64,000 nucleotides of DNA from Microbacterium sp. 11MF (lineage in GTDB: Bacteria > Actinomycetota > Actinomycetes > Actinomycetales > Microbacteriaceae), in assembly GCF_000383475.1 (NCBI RefSeq), contig NZ_KB911461.1:124001-188000 (forward strand). The letters run 5' to 3'. How positions within the stretch are numbered: the first letter of the stretch is position 1; each line of letters begins with the position of its first letter. A program made the position numbers and the translations under genes. The notes below the pieces were generated by a model, which was given only the letters and a program-made list of their open reading frames with translations, did not search any database and was not told where the DNA came from. Shown here in pieces: positions 45,840 to 54,252 of the stretch.

Positions 45840-46670
45840 ATGCGAACCGCACGGGCCCTCTGGGGTTCCACTCACCCGGGCCCCTCGCTCGTCGTCACCG
45901 TGTTGTCCCTCGCCCTCGGCATCGCCGCCGGTCTGGAACCCTGGCGGCTCATCGTCCTCGTCGTCGCGGTGTTCGCCGGTCAGGTCTCGGTCGGTCTCTC
46001 CAACGACGCGATCGATCTGTTCCGCGACGCGACCGTCGGCCGCTCCGACAAGCCCCTCGTCCGAGGCGACACCCGCGTCCGCACCGCGTGGATCGCGGCG
46101 GGGATCGCACTCGGGGTGGCCGTCCTGCTCTCGGCGGTGCTCGGCTGGGGCATGCTGTTCGCCCACGTCATCGCCCTCGTCTCGGCCTGGAGCTACAACG
46201 CCGGACTCAAGGCGACGCCCGCATCACTGCTGCCGTTCCTCGTCAGCTTCGGGATCTTCCCCTCGCTGGCGACGCTCTCGGCGCCCGCCCCGCAGCCGGC
46301 TGCACTGTGGGCCGCCTTCGCGGGGGCCATGCTCGGCGCCGCCGTGCACCTCACCAACGTCCTGCCCGACCTCGACGACGATCGGCGCACCGGCGTCCGC
46401 GGTCTGCCGCACCGGATCGGGCCCGCGGCATCCGTCATGCTGGCGGTCGTCGGCATCGTGGTCGCCGCGATCGCCGTCCTCATCGGCAGTCTCGTCGAGG
46501 GCGCCTCACCGCTCGCGATGATCGCGTTCGCTCTGCTCGTCACGGGAATCGCAGCAGCGGTGATGATCCGGATGCGGCGTCGCGGCCCCGACCGCACCGG
46601 TTTCCGTCTCGTGATGCTCGCCGCGCTCGTCCTCGCCCTCCAGCTCGTGGTGGCGTCGGGCGCCGCATGA
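45840..46670 (+). CDS. UbiA-family prenyltransferase
   Basis: Integral membrane aromatic prenyltransferase of 276 residues with about eight hydrophobic helices. The first prenyl-diphosphate motif is SNDAIDLFRDATVGRSDKPLVRGD (N-D-x-x-D-x-x-x-D), and the second aspartate-rich loop LTNVLPDLDDDRRTGVRGLP is intact. It transfers an isoprenoid chain to an aromatic or quinone acceptor. The ATG at 45840 follows AAAGGA. It converges on the type III PKS operon (its end is 29 bases from the flavoprotein gene stop), so the PKS product is a plausible acceptor; a quinone pathway step elsewhere remains possible. Confidence 0.88.
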   Translation: MRTARALWGSTHPGPSLVVTVLSLALGIAAGLEPWRLIVLVVAVFAGQVSVGLSNDAIDLFRDATVGRSDKPLVRGDTRVRTAWIAAGIALGVAVLLSAVLGWGMLFAHVIALVSAWSYNAGLKATPASLLPFLVSFGIFPSLATLSAPAPQPAALWAAFAGAMLGAAVHLTNVLPDLDDDRRTGVRGLPHRIGPAASVMLAVVGIVVAAIAVLIGSLVEGASPLAMIAFALLVTGIAAAVMIRMRRRGPDRTGFRLVMLAALVLALQLVVASGAA

Positions 46671-46699
46671 TCCGCGCACTGGCGGAGTAGTTCCGACAC

Positions 46700-47827
46700 T
46701 CACCGCGCGGCGGCGTCGAGCCCCATCGCGTAGGCGTGCGGCACGAGCGACCCCGTTGCGGCGAGGAGCGAACCGAGAACCCGCGACCGGACAGCGTCGG
46801 CGCTGCGTGACACCGGTCGACCGAGCCCCATGTTCACGGCCGCCATCCGGCCGGCGACGCGGGACGAGCGCAGGCGGTCGCGTTCCCACTGGGCGAGATC
46901 CGCCTCGGGCGCCGACCCGAGCCGCATCCATGCCGCGAGAAGGGGCGCGAGGGTCGCGGCATCCAGCAGACCCAGATTGAGGCCCTGCCCCCCGATCGGG
47001 CTGATCTCGTGCGCCGCATCCCCGATGACGAACAACCGGTCGCGACGCATCGACGGAGCGAGCACGCGCCGCACGCCGAACGCGGTCGCCTCGCTCACGA
47101 CGTCCGCGGCCTCGGCTTCGCCGCGCGTACGCATCGCGTCCTTCAGCCGGCGAGCCAGCGCATGCGGCTCGAGCGATCCGCCGGCATCCCACGCGACGAA
47201 CCGGCGCCGCCCGTCCGGCAGCGGGAACGACTCCAGCACGCCTCCCGGGGCCAGGTGCACGAGGGCGGTCTCGGCGTCCTCACGCGGTGGGAGGGCGGCA
47301 TCCGTCATCAGATACCGATCCGGGTATGCAGTCCGCCGCAGCGCATCGGGGCGGTACACGAGGTCGCGCACACTGACACCCCCGGCGACCACGACGATCG
47401 GCGCGACCCGCTCGCCGCGATCGGTCTCGACCCGCACGCGAGCGCCGTCGGGCGCCACGCGCGTCACCGTCACGCCGCGTTCGGGATGCGGGCCGTCGCC
47501 GCGCAGGGCCGCCTCGGTCTCGACCTGCGGCAGTGTCGCGACGTACGGGTGCCGCGCGTCGAGCCGCCCGAAGTCGACCACGCCGATCGCGCGCCCGCCG
47601 CTGCGCGCCTCGCCGCGGCGCACGCGGACAGCCCGGGTCAGGATGCGGTCGGTCGCCCCGCCGGCTTCGAGTGCAGCGAGCGTCGGGGCGTGCAGACCGA
47701 TGGCCCGCGATCCGCCGCCGGCGGTGGGGCGGCGTTCCAGCACGGCGGCGTCGACGCCGAACCGCGCCAGCTCGGCCGCGAGCAGCGTGCCGACCGGGCC
47801 GGCGCCGATGACGAGGACCTCAGCCAT
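46700..47827 (-). CDS. FAD-dependent monooxygenase/oxidoreductase
   Basis: Flavoprotein of 375 residues with the PHBH fold. The ADP-binding motif is VLVIGAGPVGTLLAAELARFG with VLERR after the second strand. The C-terminal FAD motif is DRLFVIGDAAHEISPIGGQGLNLGLLDA. This class hydroxylates aromatic rings using NAD(P)H and O2; in type III PKS clusters such as srs of Streptomyces griseus the flavoprotein turns alkylresorcinol into a quinone. The ATG at 47827 overlaps the methyltransferase stop by 8 bases. It is the third gene of the PKS operon. Conversion of the PKS phenol to a quinone is inferred. Confidence 0.9.
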   Translation of the reverse strand: MAEVLVIGAGPVGTLLAAELARFGVDAAVLERRPTAGGGSRAIGLHAPTLAALEAGGATDRILTRAVRVRRGEARSGGRAIGVVDFGRLDARHPYVATLPQVETEAALRGDGPHPERGVTVTRVAPDGARVRVETDRGERVAPIVVVAGGVSVRDLVYRPDALRRTAYPDRYLMTDAALPPREDAETALVHLAPGGVLESFPLPDGRRRFVAWDAGGSLEPHALARRLKDAMRTRGEAEAADVVSEATAFGVRRVLAPSMRRDRLFVIGDAAHEISPIGGQGLNLGLLDAATLAPLLAAWMRLGSAPEADLAQWERDRLRSSRVAGRMAAVNMGLGRPVSRSADAVRSRVLGSLLAATGSLVPHAYAMGLDAAAR

Positions 47828-48512
47828 CGCCGTCCGCCACCGCGAGCAACCGGAACGGCGCCGGCGAGGCCACTCGCCACGGCTCGCCCAAGGTCGATTG
47901 GAGCTCGCCTGCGCGGTAGCTGCGGCGGATCGACCGCAGTCCGTCGGTACGGAGGAACGTCCCGCGCTCGAGTGCCGTGATCCCCATGCCGTAGAGCGCA
48001 TACGCCAGCGCGCCGCGCTCGATGTCGGCGTGCATCACGGTCCCGGCGGCGAGCGCCCGGGTGTCGACGGCGAACTCGGTCAGCTCATCCGCCTCGAGAT
48101 GATGCAGGACGTGGTTCGACAGGACCAGGTCGAACGTCTCACCTGCCGCACGGAGGCTCGCGGCATCCGTGGCGGCGAAGCTCACCCGATCGCTCGCGCG
48201 CGTCCGCGCCACCTCGAGCGCCCGCGGGTCCGGATCGATCCCGAGCCAATACACGTCGAGCCCGTCGCGCTCCGCCCACTGCGCGAGTCGCGCGATCACG
48301 TCTCCGCCGCCGCTGCCGACGTCGAGCACGCGGGCGGGTCGCCCGAGGCGCTGCAGCCGGGGGCGGATGCCGAGCCGCCAGACCCGGCCCCACCCGCCGA
48401 TCGCTCGGTTCACGAGGTCGAAGCGTTCGAGGGTCGCCGCGAGCGCGACCGGATCGCAATCCGGGTCGTCCATCAGTTCGCGGAGGGCCGCGTCGCGTTC
48501 GGCGAGGTTCAT
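47820..48512 (-). CDS. SAM-dependent methyltransferase of the PKS operon
   Basis: Class I methyltransferase of 230 residues. The SAM-binding motif I is VLDVGSGGGDVIARLAQWA, motif II is WLGIDPDPRALEVAR, and FDLVLSNHVLHHLEADE is the post-motif I/IV segment. It probably O- or C-methylates the phenolic product of the adjacent type III polyketide synthase, as SrsB does in the Streptomyces pathway. The ATG at 48512 overlaps the PKS stop (ATGA), and its own stop overlaps the flavoprotein start, a gene order identical to srsA-srsB-srsC. Confidence 0.9.
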   Translation of the reverse strand: MNLAERDAALRELMDDPDCDPVALAATLERFDLVNRAIGGWGRVWRLGIRPRLQRLGRPARVLDVGSGGGDVIARLAQWAERDGLDVYWLGIDPDPRALEVARTRASDRVSFAATDAASLRAAGETFDLVLSNHVLHHLEADELTEFAVDTRALAAGTVMHADIERGALAYALYGMGITALERGTFLRTDGLRSIRRSYRAGELQSTLGEPWRVASPAPFRLLAVADGDG

Positions 48513-49630
48513 GCCGCCGCCCGCCGGAATGTCAGCCGAGCCGCCTCGAGGGTGAGCCCGGGGCCGAACGCGAGCGTCGCCACCCGGTCGCCGTCGTCGA
48601 GGTCGCCGGCGAGCAGCGCGCCGAGGATGAACAGGATCGTCGCGCTCGACATGTTGCCGTAGTCGCGGAGCACGTCGCGCGACACCGTGAGCGCGTCGGC
48701 GGGCAGGGCGAGACCCGTCTCGACGCGATCCAGCACGCTGCGCCCGCCGGGGTGGACCGCCCAGGTGTCGACGCCGTCGTCGCCGAGGAACGACTCGACC
48801 GCGCCGCGGATCTCGCGACCGATGATGCGCGGCACCTCCGCCGAGAGGATCATCTCGAATCCGGTGTCGCCGATCGTCCAGGCCATGTCCTTCTCGCCCT
48901 CGTCGGTGAGCACCGTCGCGAACCGATCGAGCTCGAACGAGACCCCGGTCGCGCGCGACGCGTCCGCACTGACGATCGCCGCGGCGGCACCGTCGGCGAA
49001 GACGGATGCCGAGACGATCTCGTCGTGGTCCGCCGGGGTCCGCACGTGCAGTGAGCAGAGCTCCGCGCAGACGACGAGCACCACGGCGTCGGGGTGGGCG
49101 GCGCAGATCTGCGATGCCGTTCGGAGCGCGGGCACGGCGGCCGCGCACCCCATGAACCCGAGATGTGAGCGCGCGACGGTCGTCGGAAGCCCCAGGTCGC
49201 GGACGAGGCGGTAGTCCGGCCCCGGCGCGAACATCCCCGTGCACGACACGGTCACCACGTGGGTGACCTCGGCCGCATCGACGGATGCCGCAGCCAGAGC
49301 CTTACGCGCCGCCTCGGCGAACAGCGGCGGGGCCAGTCGGATGTACGCGTCGTTGCGCGCCCCGGTCGAGGGCGACAGCAGGTCGCCCGTCGCGGTGACC
49401 GTCGGCATCCGCTCGTCGCCTTCGGGCGCGGCCGTCGCAGCGGCGGCTGCGGCGAGATCGTCGAGCACCGTGTGGCGGGTCTCGATCGCCGAGGCGTCGA
49501 ACGCGGCGCCGATGAGGCGCTTGGTGAGGCGATCGGCGCCGGGTTGCCCGGCGAACAGATCGCGCACCTGGTCCTGTCGCAGGCGGGCGCGGGGCACGGC
49601 GGTGCCGATCGACAGGATCCGGGTGGTCAT
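48509..49630 (-). CDS. Type III polyketide synthase (chalcone/stilbene synthase family)
   Basis: Homodimeric ketosynthase of 373 residues that extends an acyl-CoA starter with malonyl-CoA and cyclises the product to a resorcinol, pyrone or related phenol. The catalytic triad is visible: Cys162 in SHLGFMGCAAAVPAL, His in TWAVHPGGRSVLD and Asn in YGNMSSATILFIL. The GFGPG-like loop appears as AFGPGLTLEA near the end. The ATG at 49630 lies 6 bases after TACGGT. It is the first gene of a three-gene overlapping operon. The starter length is unknown; a fatty acyl-CoA is typical of the actinobacterial branch. Confidence 0.93.
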   Translation of the reverse strand: MTTRILSIGTAVPRARLRQDQVRDLFAGQPGADRLTKRLIGAAFDASAIETRHTVLDDLAAAAAATAAPEGDERMPTVTATGDLLSPSTGARNDAYIRLAPPLFAEAARKALAAASVDAAEVTHVVTVSCTGMFAPGPDYRLVRDLGLPTTVARSHLGFMGCAAAVPALRTASQICAAHPDAVVLVVCAELCSLHVRTPADHDEIVSASVFADGAAAAIVSADASRATGVSFELDRFATVLTDEGEKDMAWTIGDTGFEMILSAEVPRIIGREIRGAVESFLGDDGVDTWAVHPGGRSVLDRVETGLALPADALTVSRDVLRDYGNMSSATILFILGALLAGDLDDGDRVATLAFGPGLTLEAARLTFRRAAA

Positions 49631-49686
49631 TGCCTCACCGTAACCGTCGGAGGCGTGCGTGGCGCCGCGGGTTGACCGTGGCGGAC

Positions 49687-51324
49687 CTATGTGGGCTGTC
49701 GCAGAGGCAGGCGGAGGGTGAACGTCGCCCCGCGGCCCGGGGCGCTGTCGACCCGGATGCTCCCGGAATGCGCGACCGCGATGGTCCGGAGGTTCGTCAG
49801 GCCCAGGCCGAATCCCTGCACCTGACGGGCTCGGGCCTCGGCCGTGCGGTAGAAGCGGTCGAACACGCGCCGCTGCTCGGCGTGGGTGAGACCCGCGCCC
49901 GGGTTCGTGACGGCGATCTCGACGACTGCGCCGTCGGTGCGGCAGGCGACCGTCACCACGCCGTCCGGCTGGCCGAACTTGACCGCGTTCGTCACCAGTT
50001 CGGTGACCGCGACGAGCAGCTGCCGAGCGTCCGCCTCGACGACGACGGTGCCCGGACCGACGATGTCGATGCGCATTCCGCGGGCGGATGCGGCGACCCG
50101 CGCCTCGCCGACGGCCTGCCGCACGACCTCCGCGACGTCGACGGGGGCGATCGTGAGCTCCTTGACCGTCTCGGTCGCGTGCAGCAGGTCGCCGACGCGG
50201 TGGAAGAGGTCGTCGGTCTTGCGGGAGACGATCTCGATGTAGCGCTGCAGCTTCTCATCAGACGGGTCGGCGGCGTCGGCGAGCAGGTCGAGGAAGCCGG
50301 TGATGCTCGTGATCGGCGTCCGCAGCTCGTGCGAGACGGTGCGCAGGAACTGTTCACGCACCTCGACCGCGTCCGCCAGCTCGGTGACGTCGTACGCGAC
50401 GACGACGGTCCCCAGGAGGCGTCCGTCCTCCCTGTGCACCTGGCCCGAGGATGCAAGGATCGCAACCTGCGAGTCGGCCGGGCCCAGCCACTCGACGTGG
50501 TTGTCGATGACCTCTCCGCGCAGCGCCCGCGGGATGATCTGCTGGTCGTACGGGATCTGGCTCACCCGATCGGCGGCGAGCACGTCGTCGCCGGCGTAGG
50601 GCGGTTCGTCGAGACGGAACCCGACCATCTCGACCATGCGGTGGGCGAGCGAATTGGCGATGTCGAGGCGTCCCTCGTTGTCGTAGAAGGCCACTCCCGC
50701 GTTGACCGTGTTTAGGATGCCGAGCGCGATCGCCTCGGCATCCTTCGCCTCGCGGAGCGCCTCGTCCTGCGCCCGCGACGCCTCCGCGAGGCGGACGCTG
50801 TTGCGGTGGAGCTGGCGGGCGGCGAGGAACACGACGACGGCGATGCCGACGATGAGGATCGGGAAGGCGAAGACGTTCGCCCAGTCAGCGGCCGTCGTCG
50901 GCCAGACCCCCGTGTACACGTAACGGAAGGCGATGACGAAGACGGCGCCCATGACCGCCACCGCGATGCCGTACCACGGGAAGCCGTAGGCGAGCCAGAG
51001 GATCGGGAAGAGCGCGAGGATCGTCACCGCGGGGACGAAGGGCATCAGTTCGGCCCGGAACAGGGCGACGGTGAGGAGGTCGGCCACCGCGATCAGGATC
51101 ATCCACGCGCGCGGCAACCTCTCCCACGGGACGACCGCCGCGGCGAGCGTCGCCACGGCCGCGACGGCGAGCCCCGTGAGCAGCGCGACCGTCCGCAGGC
51201 TGTCGGGGTGCGAGATCGCTCCCACCAGGGCGATGAAGACGACACCGATCGCGAAGGGCAGTTGCGCACGCAGGAAGACACGCATCCGACCGGATCGGCT
51301 GGCTTCCATCTCGAACAGCGGCAC
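49687..51324 (-). CDS. Membrane sensor histidine kinase with PAS domain (orphan)
   Basis: Histidine kinase of 545 residues. Six predicted transmembrane helices occupy residues about 15-170. A PAS-like domain follows (residues about 205-320, ILNTVNAGVAFYDNEGRLDIAN). The phospho-acceptor His is in FLRTVSHELRTPITSITGF, with the ATPase N box ELVTNAVKFGQ and G2 box GFGLGLTN after it. The signal is unknown; the large membrane module with short loops suggests sensing within the membrane. The start is GTG at 51324. No response regulator is adjacent, so its partner is elsewhere. The C-terminus is complete. Confidence 0.92.
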   Translation of the reverse strand: MPLFEMEASRSGRMRVFLRAQLPFAIGVVFIALVGAISHPDSLRTVALLTGLAVAAVATLAAAVVPWERLPRAWMILIAVADLLTVALFRAELMPFVPAVTILALFPILWLAYGFPWYGIAVAVMGAVFVIAFRYVYTGVWPTTAADWANVFAFPILIVGIAVVVFLAARQLHRNSVRLAEASRAQDEALREAKDAEAIALGILNTVNAGVAFYDNEGRLDIANSLAHRMVEMVGFRLDEPPYAGDDVLAADRVSQIPYDQQIIPRALRGEVIDNHVEWLGPADSQVAILASSGQVHREDGRLLGTVVVAYDVTELADAVEVREQFLRTVSHELRTPITSITGFLDLLADAADPSDEKLQRYIEIVSRKTDDLFHRVGDLLHATETVKELTIAPVDVAEVVRQAVGEARVAASARGMRIDIVGPGTVVVEADARQLLVAVTELVTNAVKFGQPDGVVTVACRTDGAVVEIAVTNPGAGLTHAEQRRVFDRFYRTAEARARQVQGFGLGLTNLRTIAVAHSGSIRVDSAPGRGATFTLRLPLRQPT

Positions 51325-51393
51325 CGTCGCCTCGTCCTTCCTTCGACCGAACGTCAGGTACCCGAACGGTATCCCACTCCGGCCGATCCGCGA

Positions 51394-52110
51394 TCACCGA
51401 TCAGCGACCCACACTTCGACGCCCGATTCGCCCAGGGTGAAGTTGATCGCCGTCCCGGGCGCGTACGCCTGCCGGGCGGCGGGCGGGCTCAGCGAACTGA
51501 CGACGGCCGTCACCGAGACGGGGAACGGGCCAGCCCCGCACGTCGAGAGGGTCTCGCCGATGGTCGGGTCGGCGGCCTCCTCGGGGCTCACGATGCTGAG
51601 GCACCGCACGGGATTCGGGTCGGCGGGGGTCCCGACGGTGTTGGTGAACACCGAGAAACCCCGGAAGTCCGCGTACCGGCGACTGTCGGAGTCGTTCTGC
51701 GGGCGCAACGGCACGAGCTCGGACAGTCGGGTCACCTCGGTCGCATTCGGATACCGCGGCACGTCGCGCGGGATCGACAGGGTGACGGCCGCGGTCGCCG
51801 CGACGAGTCCGACGGCTCCCACGGCCACGGCGGCGGGTCTCACCCAGCGCGGCCAGCGCCGTGGGGTCAGATACGGGCGCTCGGCATTGCCGCCGGTGAG
51901 CGCGCCGGGCGGGTCCGTCTCGGCCGGACCGGGGGCGTCCGGGGCGCTCTCGTCCTCGTCGTCTGCGCCGGGCGCGACGCTCGGCGCCCGCACCGCGCGC
52001 GTTTCGAGCTCGCGCAGGCGCTGCAGCGCTGCGGCATCCCCTGCGATGTCAGCGGTGCGCCCGTAGGCGCGTTCGCGCAGGCGGGCCAGCTCGGCGGCGT
52101 CGTCGTCCAT
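51394..52110 (-). CDS. Hypothetical single-pass membrane protein, 238 aa
   Basis: Unassigned protein of 238 residues. A helical, acidic cytoplasmic N-terminus (residues 1-75, including LARLRERAYGR) is followed by one hydrophobic helix (residues about 93-112, AAVAVGAVGLVAATAAVTLSI) and an extracytoplasmic domain of about 125 residues with two cysteines (RCLSIV and STCGAG) that could form a disulfide. The layout is like anti-sigma or membrane-anchored sensor proteins, but no motif decides. It lies next to the histidine kinase on the same strand, 70 bases away. Confidence 0.78.
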   Translation of the reverse strand: MDDDAAELARLRERAYGRTADIAGDAAALQRLRELETRAVRAPSVAPGADDEDESAPDAPGPAETDPPGALTGGNAERPYLTPRRWPRWVRPAAVAVGAVGLVAATAAVTLSIPRDVPRYPNATEVTRLSELVPLRPQNDSDSRRYADFRGFSVFTNTVGTPADPNPVRCLSIVSPEEAADPTIGETLSTCGAGPFPVSVTAVVSSLSPPAARQAYAPGTAINFTLGESGVEVWVADR

Positions 52111-52181
52111 CGGGACTACTAAACCAACAACGCGACCCCATCGGGGCGGAATGATCGAGAAGCGGCGCGCGCCGCGACCGG

Positions 52182-52754
52182 TCAGTCGTCGACGAGCACC
52201 GATTCGGCGACGGGGCGACGTTCGCGGGGGGCTTCCTCACGGGCGCGCAGGTCGTCGCCGGCCGCGTCGATGTCGCCGAGCGGGCCGACGGCCATCACGG
52301 TGATCGCGCGCTGGTCGTCAGCCAGGCCGAAGGCCTCGGCGACGCGGTCGGCGTGGAACCCGCCCATCTGATGCGTGCTCAGCCCGTTCGCGTGCGCCTG
52401 GATCGTGAAGTGCGCCGCAGCCTGGCCGACGTCGTACGCCGCCCAGCGCAACTCCTTGCCGTCCTGCTGGGTCGTCGCGACGAACACGACGAGAGCCGCC
52501 GCATCCGCCGCCCATGCCCGGTTGAACCCCATCAGGGTGTCCACCACGCTCGCGTGGGATGCCGTTCCCCGTCGCGCGACGATGAAGCGCCACGGCTGCG
52601 TGTTCGACGCGGACGGCGACCACCGTGCGGCCTCGAGAGCGGACGCCAGCGCCTGCTCGTCGATCGGCGCGGACGCGTCGAAGATCCGCGTGCTCCAGCG
52701 CTCGGTCAGAACGTCGAGGATGGGGGCGTCGGTGGATGCGGTGCGATTCGGCAT
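52182..52754 (-). CDS. Nitroreductase-family FMN oxidoreductase
   Basis: Cytoplasmic nitroreductase of 190 residues, a flavin-binding NAD(P)H-dependent reductase of nitroaromatics, quinones or flavins. The N-terminal ERWSTRIFDASAPI is the family's R-x-S/T-x-R FMN phosphate motif, and WSPSASNTQPWRFIVARRG is the FMN-ring segment. The end contains AITVMAVGPLGD. The ATG at 52754 fits family starts. It follows the hypothetical membrane protein region and converges with no gene; the physiological substrate is unknown. Confidence 0.9.
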   Translation of the reverse strand: MPNRTASTDAPILDVLTERWSTRIFDASAPIDEQALASALEAARWSPSASNTQPWRFIVARRGTASHASVVDTLMGFNRAWAADAAALVVFVATTQQDGKELRWAAYDVGQAAAHFTIQAHANGLSTHQMGGFHADRVAEAFGLADDQRAITVMAVGPLGDIDAAGDDLRAREEAPRERRPVAESVLVDD

Positions 52755-52800
52755 CCGTCTATTCCATCACCACCGACGATGCCTCGGCCTCGCCGAGCCC

Positions 52801-54165
52801 TTAGGACGTGGCCCAGTCGGACGGCCCGGAGGTGCCGGCGGAGTATTCGTCGAGAGGGACGCGCCCGTCCCGCCAGGCGTCGATGACGGGCTGGACGATG
52901 TGCCAGCAGTCGACGGCGGCGTCGCCGCGCACTGACAGCATGGCATCGCCGTCGAGGATGCCCGACAGCACTTCGGCATACGCCTTCAGCGCCCCTGCGC
53001 CGAGTTCCGCCTCGAGCGTCACCTTCTCGAGTTCGAGCGGGTCGGCCTCGCCGTTGACGTTCAGGTCGAGCGCGATGGAGTCGGGCCCGAGCGAGAAGCG
53101 CAGCACGGTCGGGCCGGGGTCGCCGGTGAACCCGCGAGGGAGGTGCCGAACGGGGTGGAAGCGCACCTCGACCTTCGCCTCGGCGTTCCCGAGGGCCTTG
53201 CCCGAGCGGAGCGTGATCGGAACGCCCTGCCACCGGGCGTTGCGCACCTCGACCGTCATCTCGGCGAGCGTCTCGGTCTCGCGGCTCGGATCGACCCCCG
53301 GCTCGTCGACGTACGACGGGAAGTCCCGCCCCTCCACGGTGCCGGCCGTGTACCGCGCCCGGCGCGACGCCGCGACCGGGTCGTCGCCCCACACCGCCGT
53401 CGCGCGAAGAGCGGCGCCCGTCGCGTCGCGAAGGTCGCGCTGATCGAGGGATGCCGGGGGCTCCATCGTCGCGAACGCCATGACCTGCAGCAGGTGACTC
53501 TGGATCATGTCGGTGAGCGCGCCGGCCTTGTCGTAGTAGCCCGCCCGGCCTTCGAGTCCCAGCGGTTCGTCGAACTGCACGAGCATCGAGGCGATGTGGT
53601 CGGCCGACCAGGCCGGTTCGATGAGCCGGTTCGCGAAGCGCGCCCCGAGCAGGTTCAGGACGGTGGAGCGGCCGAGGAAGTGGTCGACGCGGAACACCTG
53701 CGACTCGGGAACCAGCTCGGCGAGCGTCGCGTTGAGGTGCTCCGCAGATGCGGCATCCGACCCGAACGGCTTCTCGAGTGCGAGGATCGTGCCCTCGGGG
53801 ATCGTGACCGAGCGGAGCGCATCGCACGCCTTCGCGGCGACGGCGGGCGGCACGGCGAAGTAGAGCGCGGGCCGGCCCTCGGCGGCATCCAACAGCTTCT
53901 GCAGTTGATCAGCGTCGGTGATGTCGGCCCGCGTGTAAGTCGTGTCCGACAAGGGCTCGAAGGCGGACTCCGAGTCGGTCGTGGCGAACGCCTTTTGCAC
54001 GGTCTCGCGCCACGCGTCATCGCTCCACTCCTCGACACCCGCCCCCGCCAGCCGCACGCGGCGTTCGGGCTCGCGTGCGAGCAGCTGCCCGAGCGCGGGG
54101 AGCAGCAGCCGCGAGGTGAGATCCCCCGAGGCGCCGAGGATGAGCAGGGTCGTGTCGGCCGTCAT
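52801..54165 (-). CDS. zwf: Glucose-6-phosphate dehydrogenase-family protein
   Basis: Protein of 454 residues with the G6PD two-domain fold, oxidising glucose-6-phosphate to 6-phosphogluconolactone with NADP+ (oxidative pentose phosphate pathway). The nucleotide motif is GASGDLTSRLLLPAL, where typical zwf has A-K-R. It also has ALEKPFGSD and the substrate motif RVDHFLGRSTVLNLL, where typical zwf has the catalytic His in RIDHYLGKE. His is kept but the following Lys is Arg. It is shorter than most Zwf (about 490-510), so it may be a divergent paralogue. The ATG at 54165 lies 7 bases after TAGGGT. It stands alone, without opcA, tal, tkt or pgl neighbours. Confidence 0.85.
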   Translation of the reverse strand: MTADTTLLILGASGDLTSRLLLPALGQLLAREPERRVRLAGAGVEEWSDDAWRETVQKAFATTDSESAFEPLSDTTYTRADITDADQLQKLLDAAEGRPALYFAVPPAVAAKACDALRSVTIPEGTILALEKPFGSDAASAEHLNATLAELVPESQVFRVDHFLGRSTVLNLLGARFANRLIEPAWSADHIASMLVQFDEPLGLEGRAGYYDKAGALTDMIQSHLLQVMAFATMEPPASLDQRDLRDATGAALRATAVWGDDPVAASRRARYTAGTVEGRDFPSYVDEPGVDPSRETETLAEMTVEVRNARWQGVPITLRSGKALGNAEAKVEVRFHPVRHLPRGFTGDPGPTVLRFSLGPDSIALDLNVNGEADPLELEKVTLEAELGAGALKAYAEVLSGILDGDAMLSVRGDAAVDCWHIVQPVIDAWRDGRVPLDEYSAGTSGPSDWATS

Positions 54166-54252
54166 GGGCGTCACCCTAGCCCGCTCCCGATGACGACACC
54201 CGTCGCGCCTCGTCTCTTGCCCCGCCGCCCGCCGCGAACGACAATGACGTCG

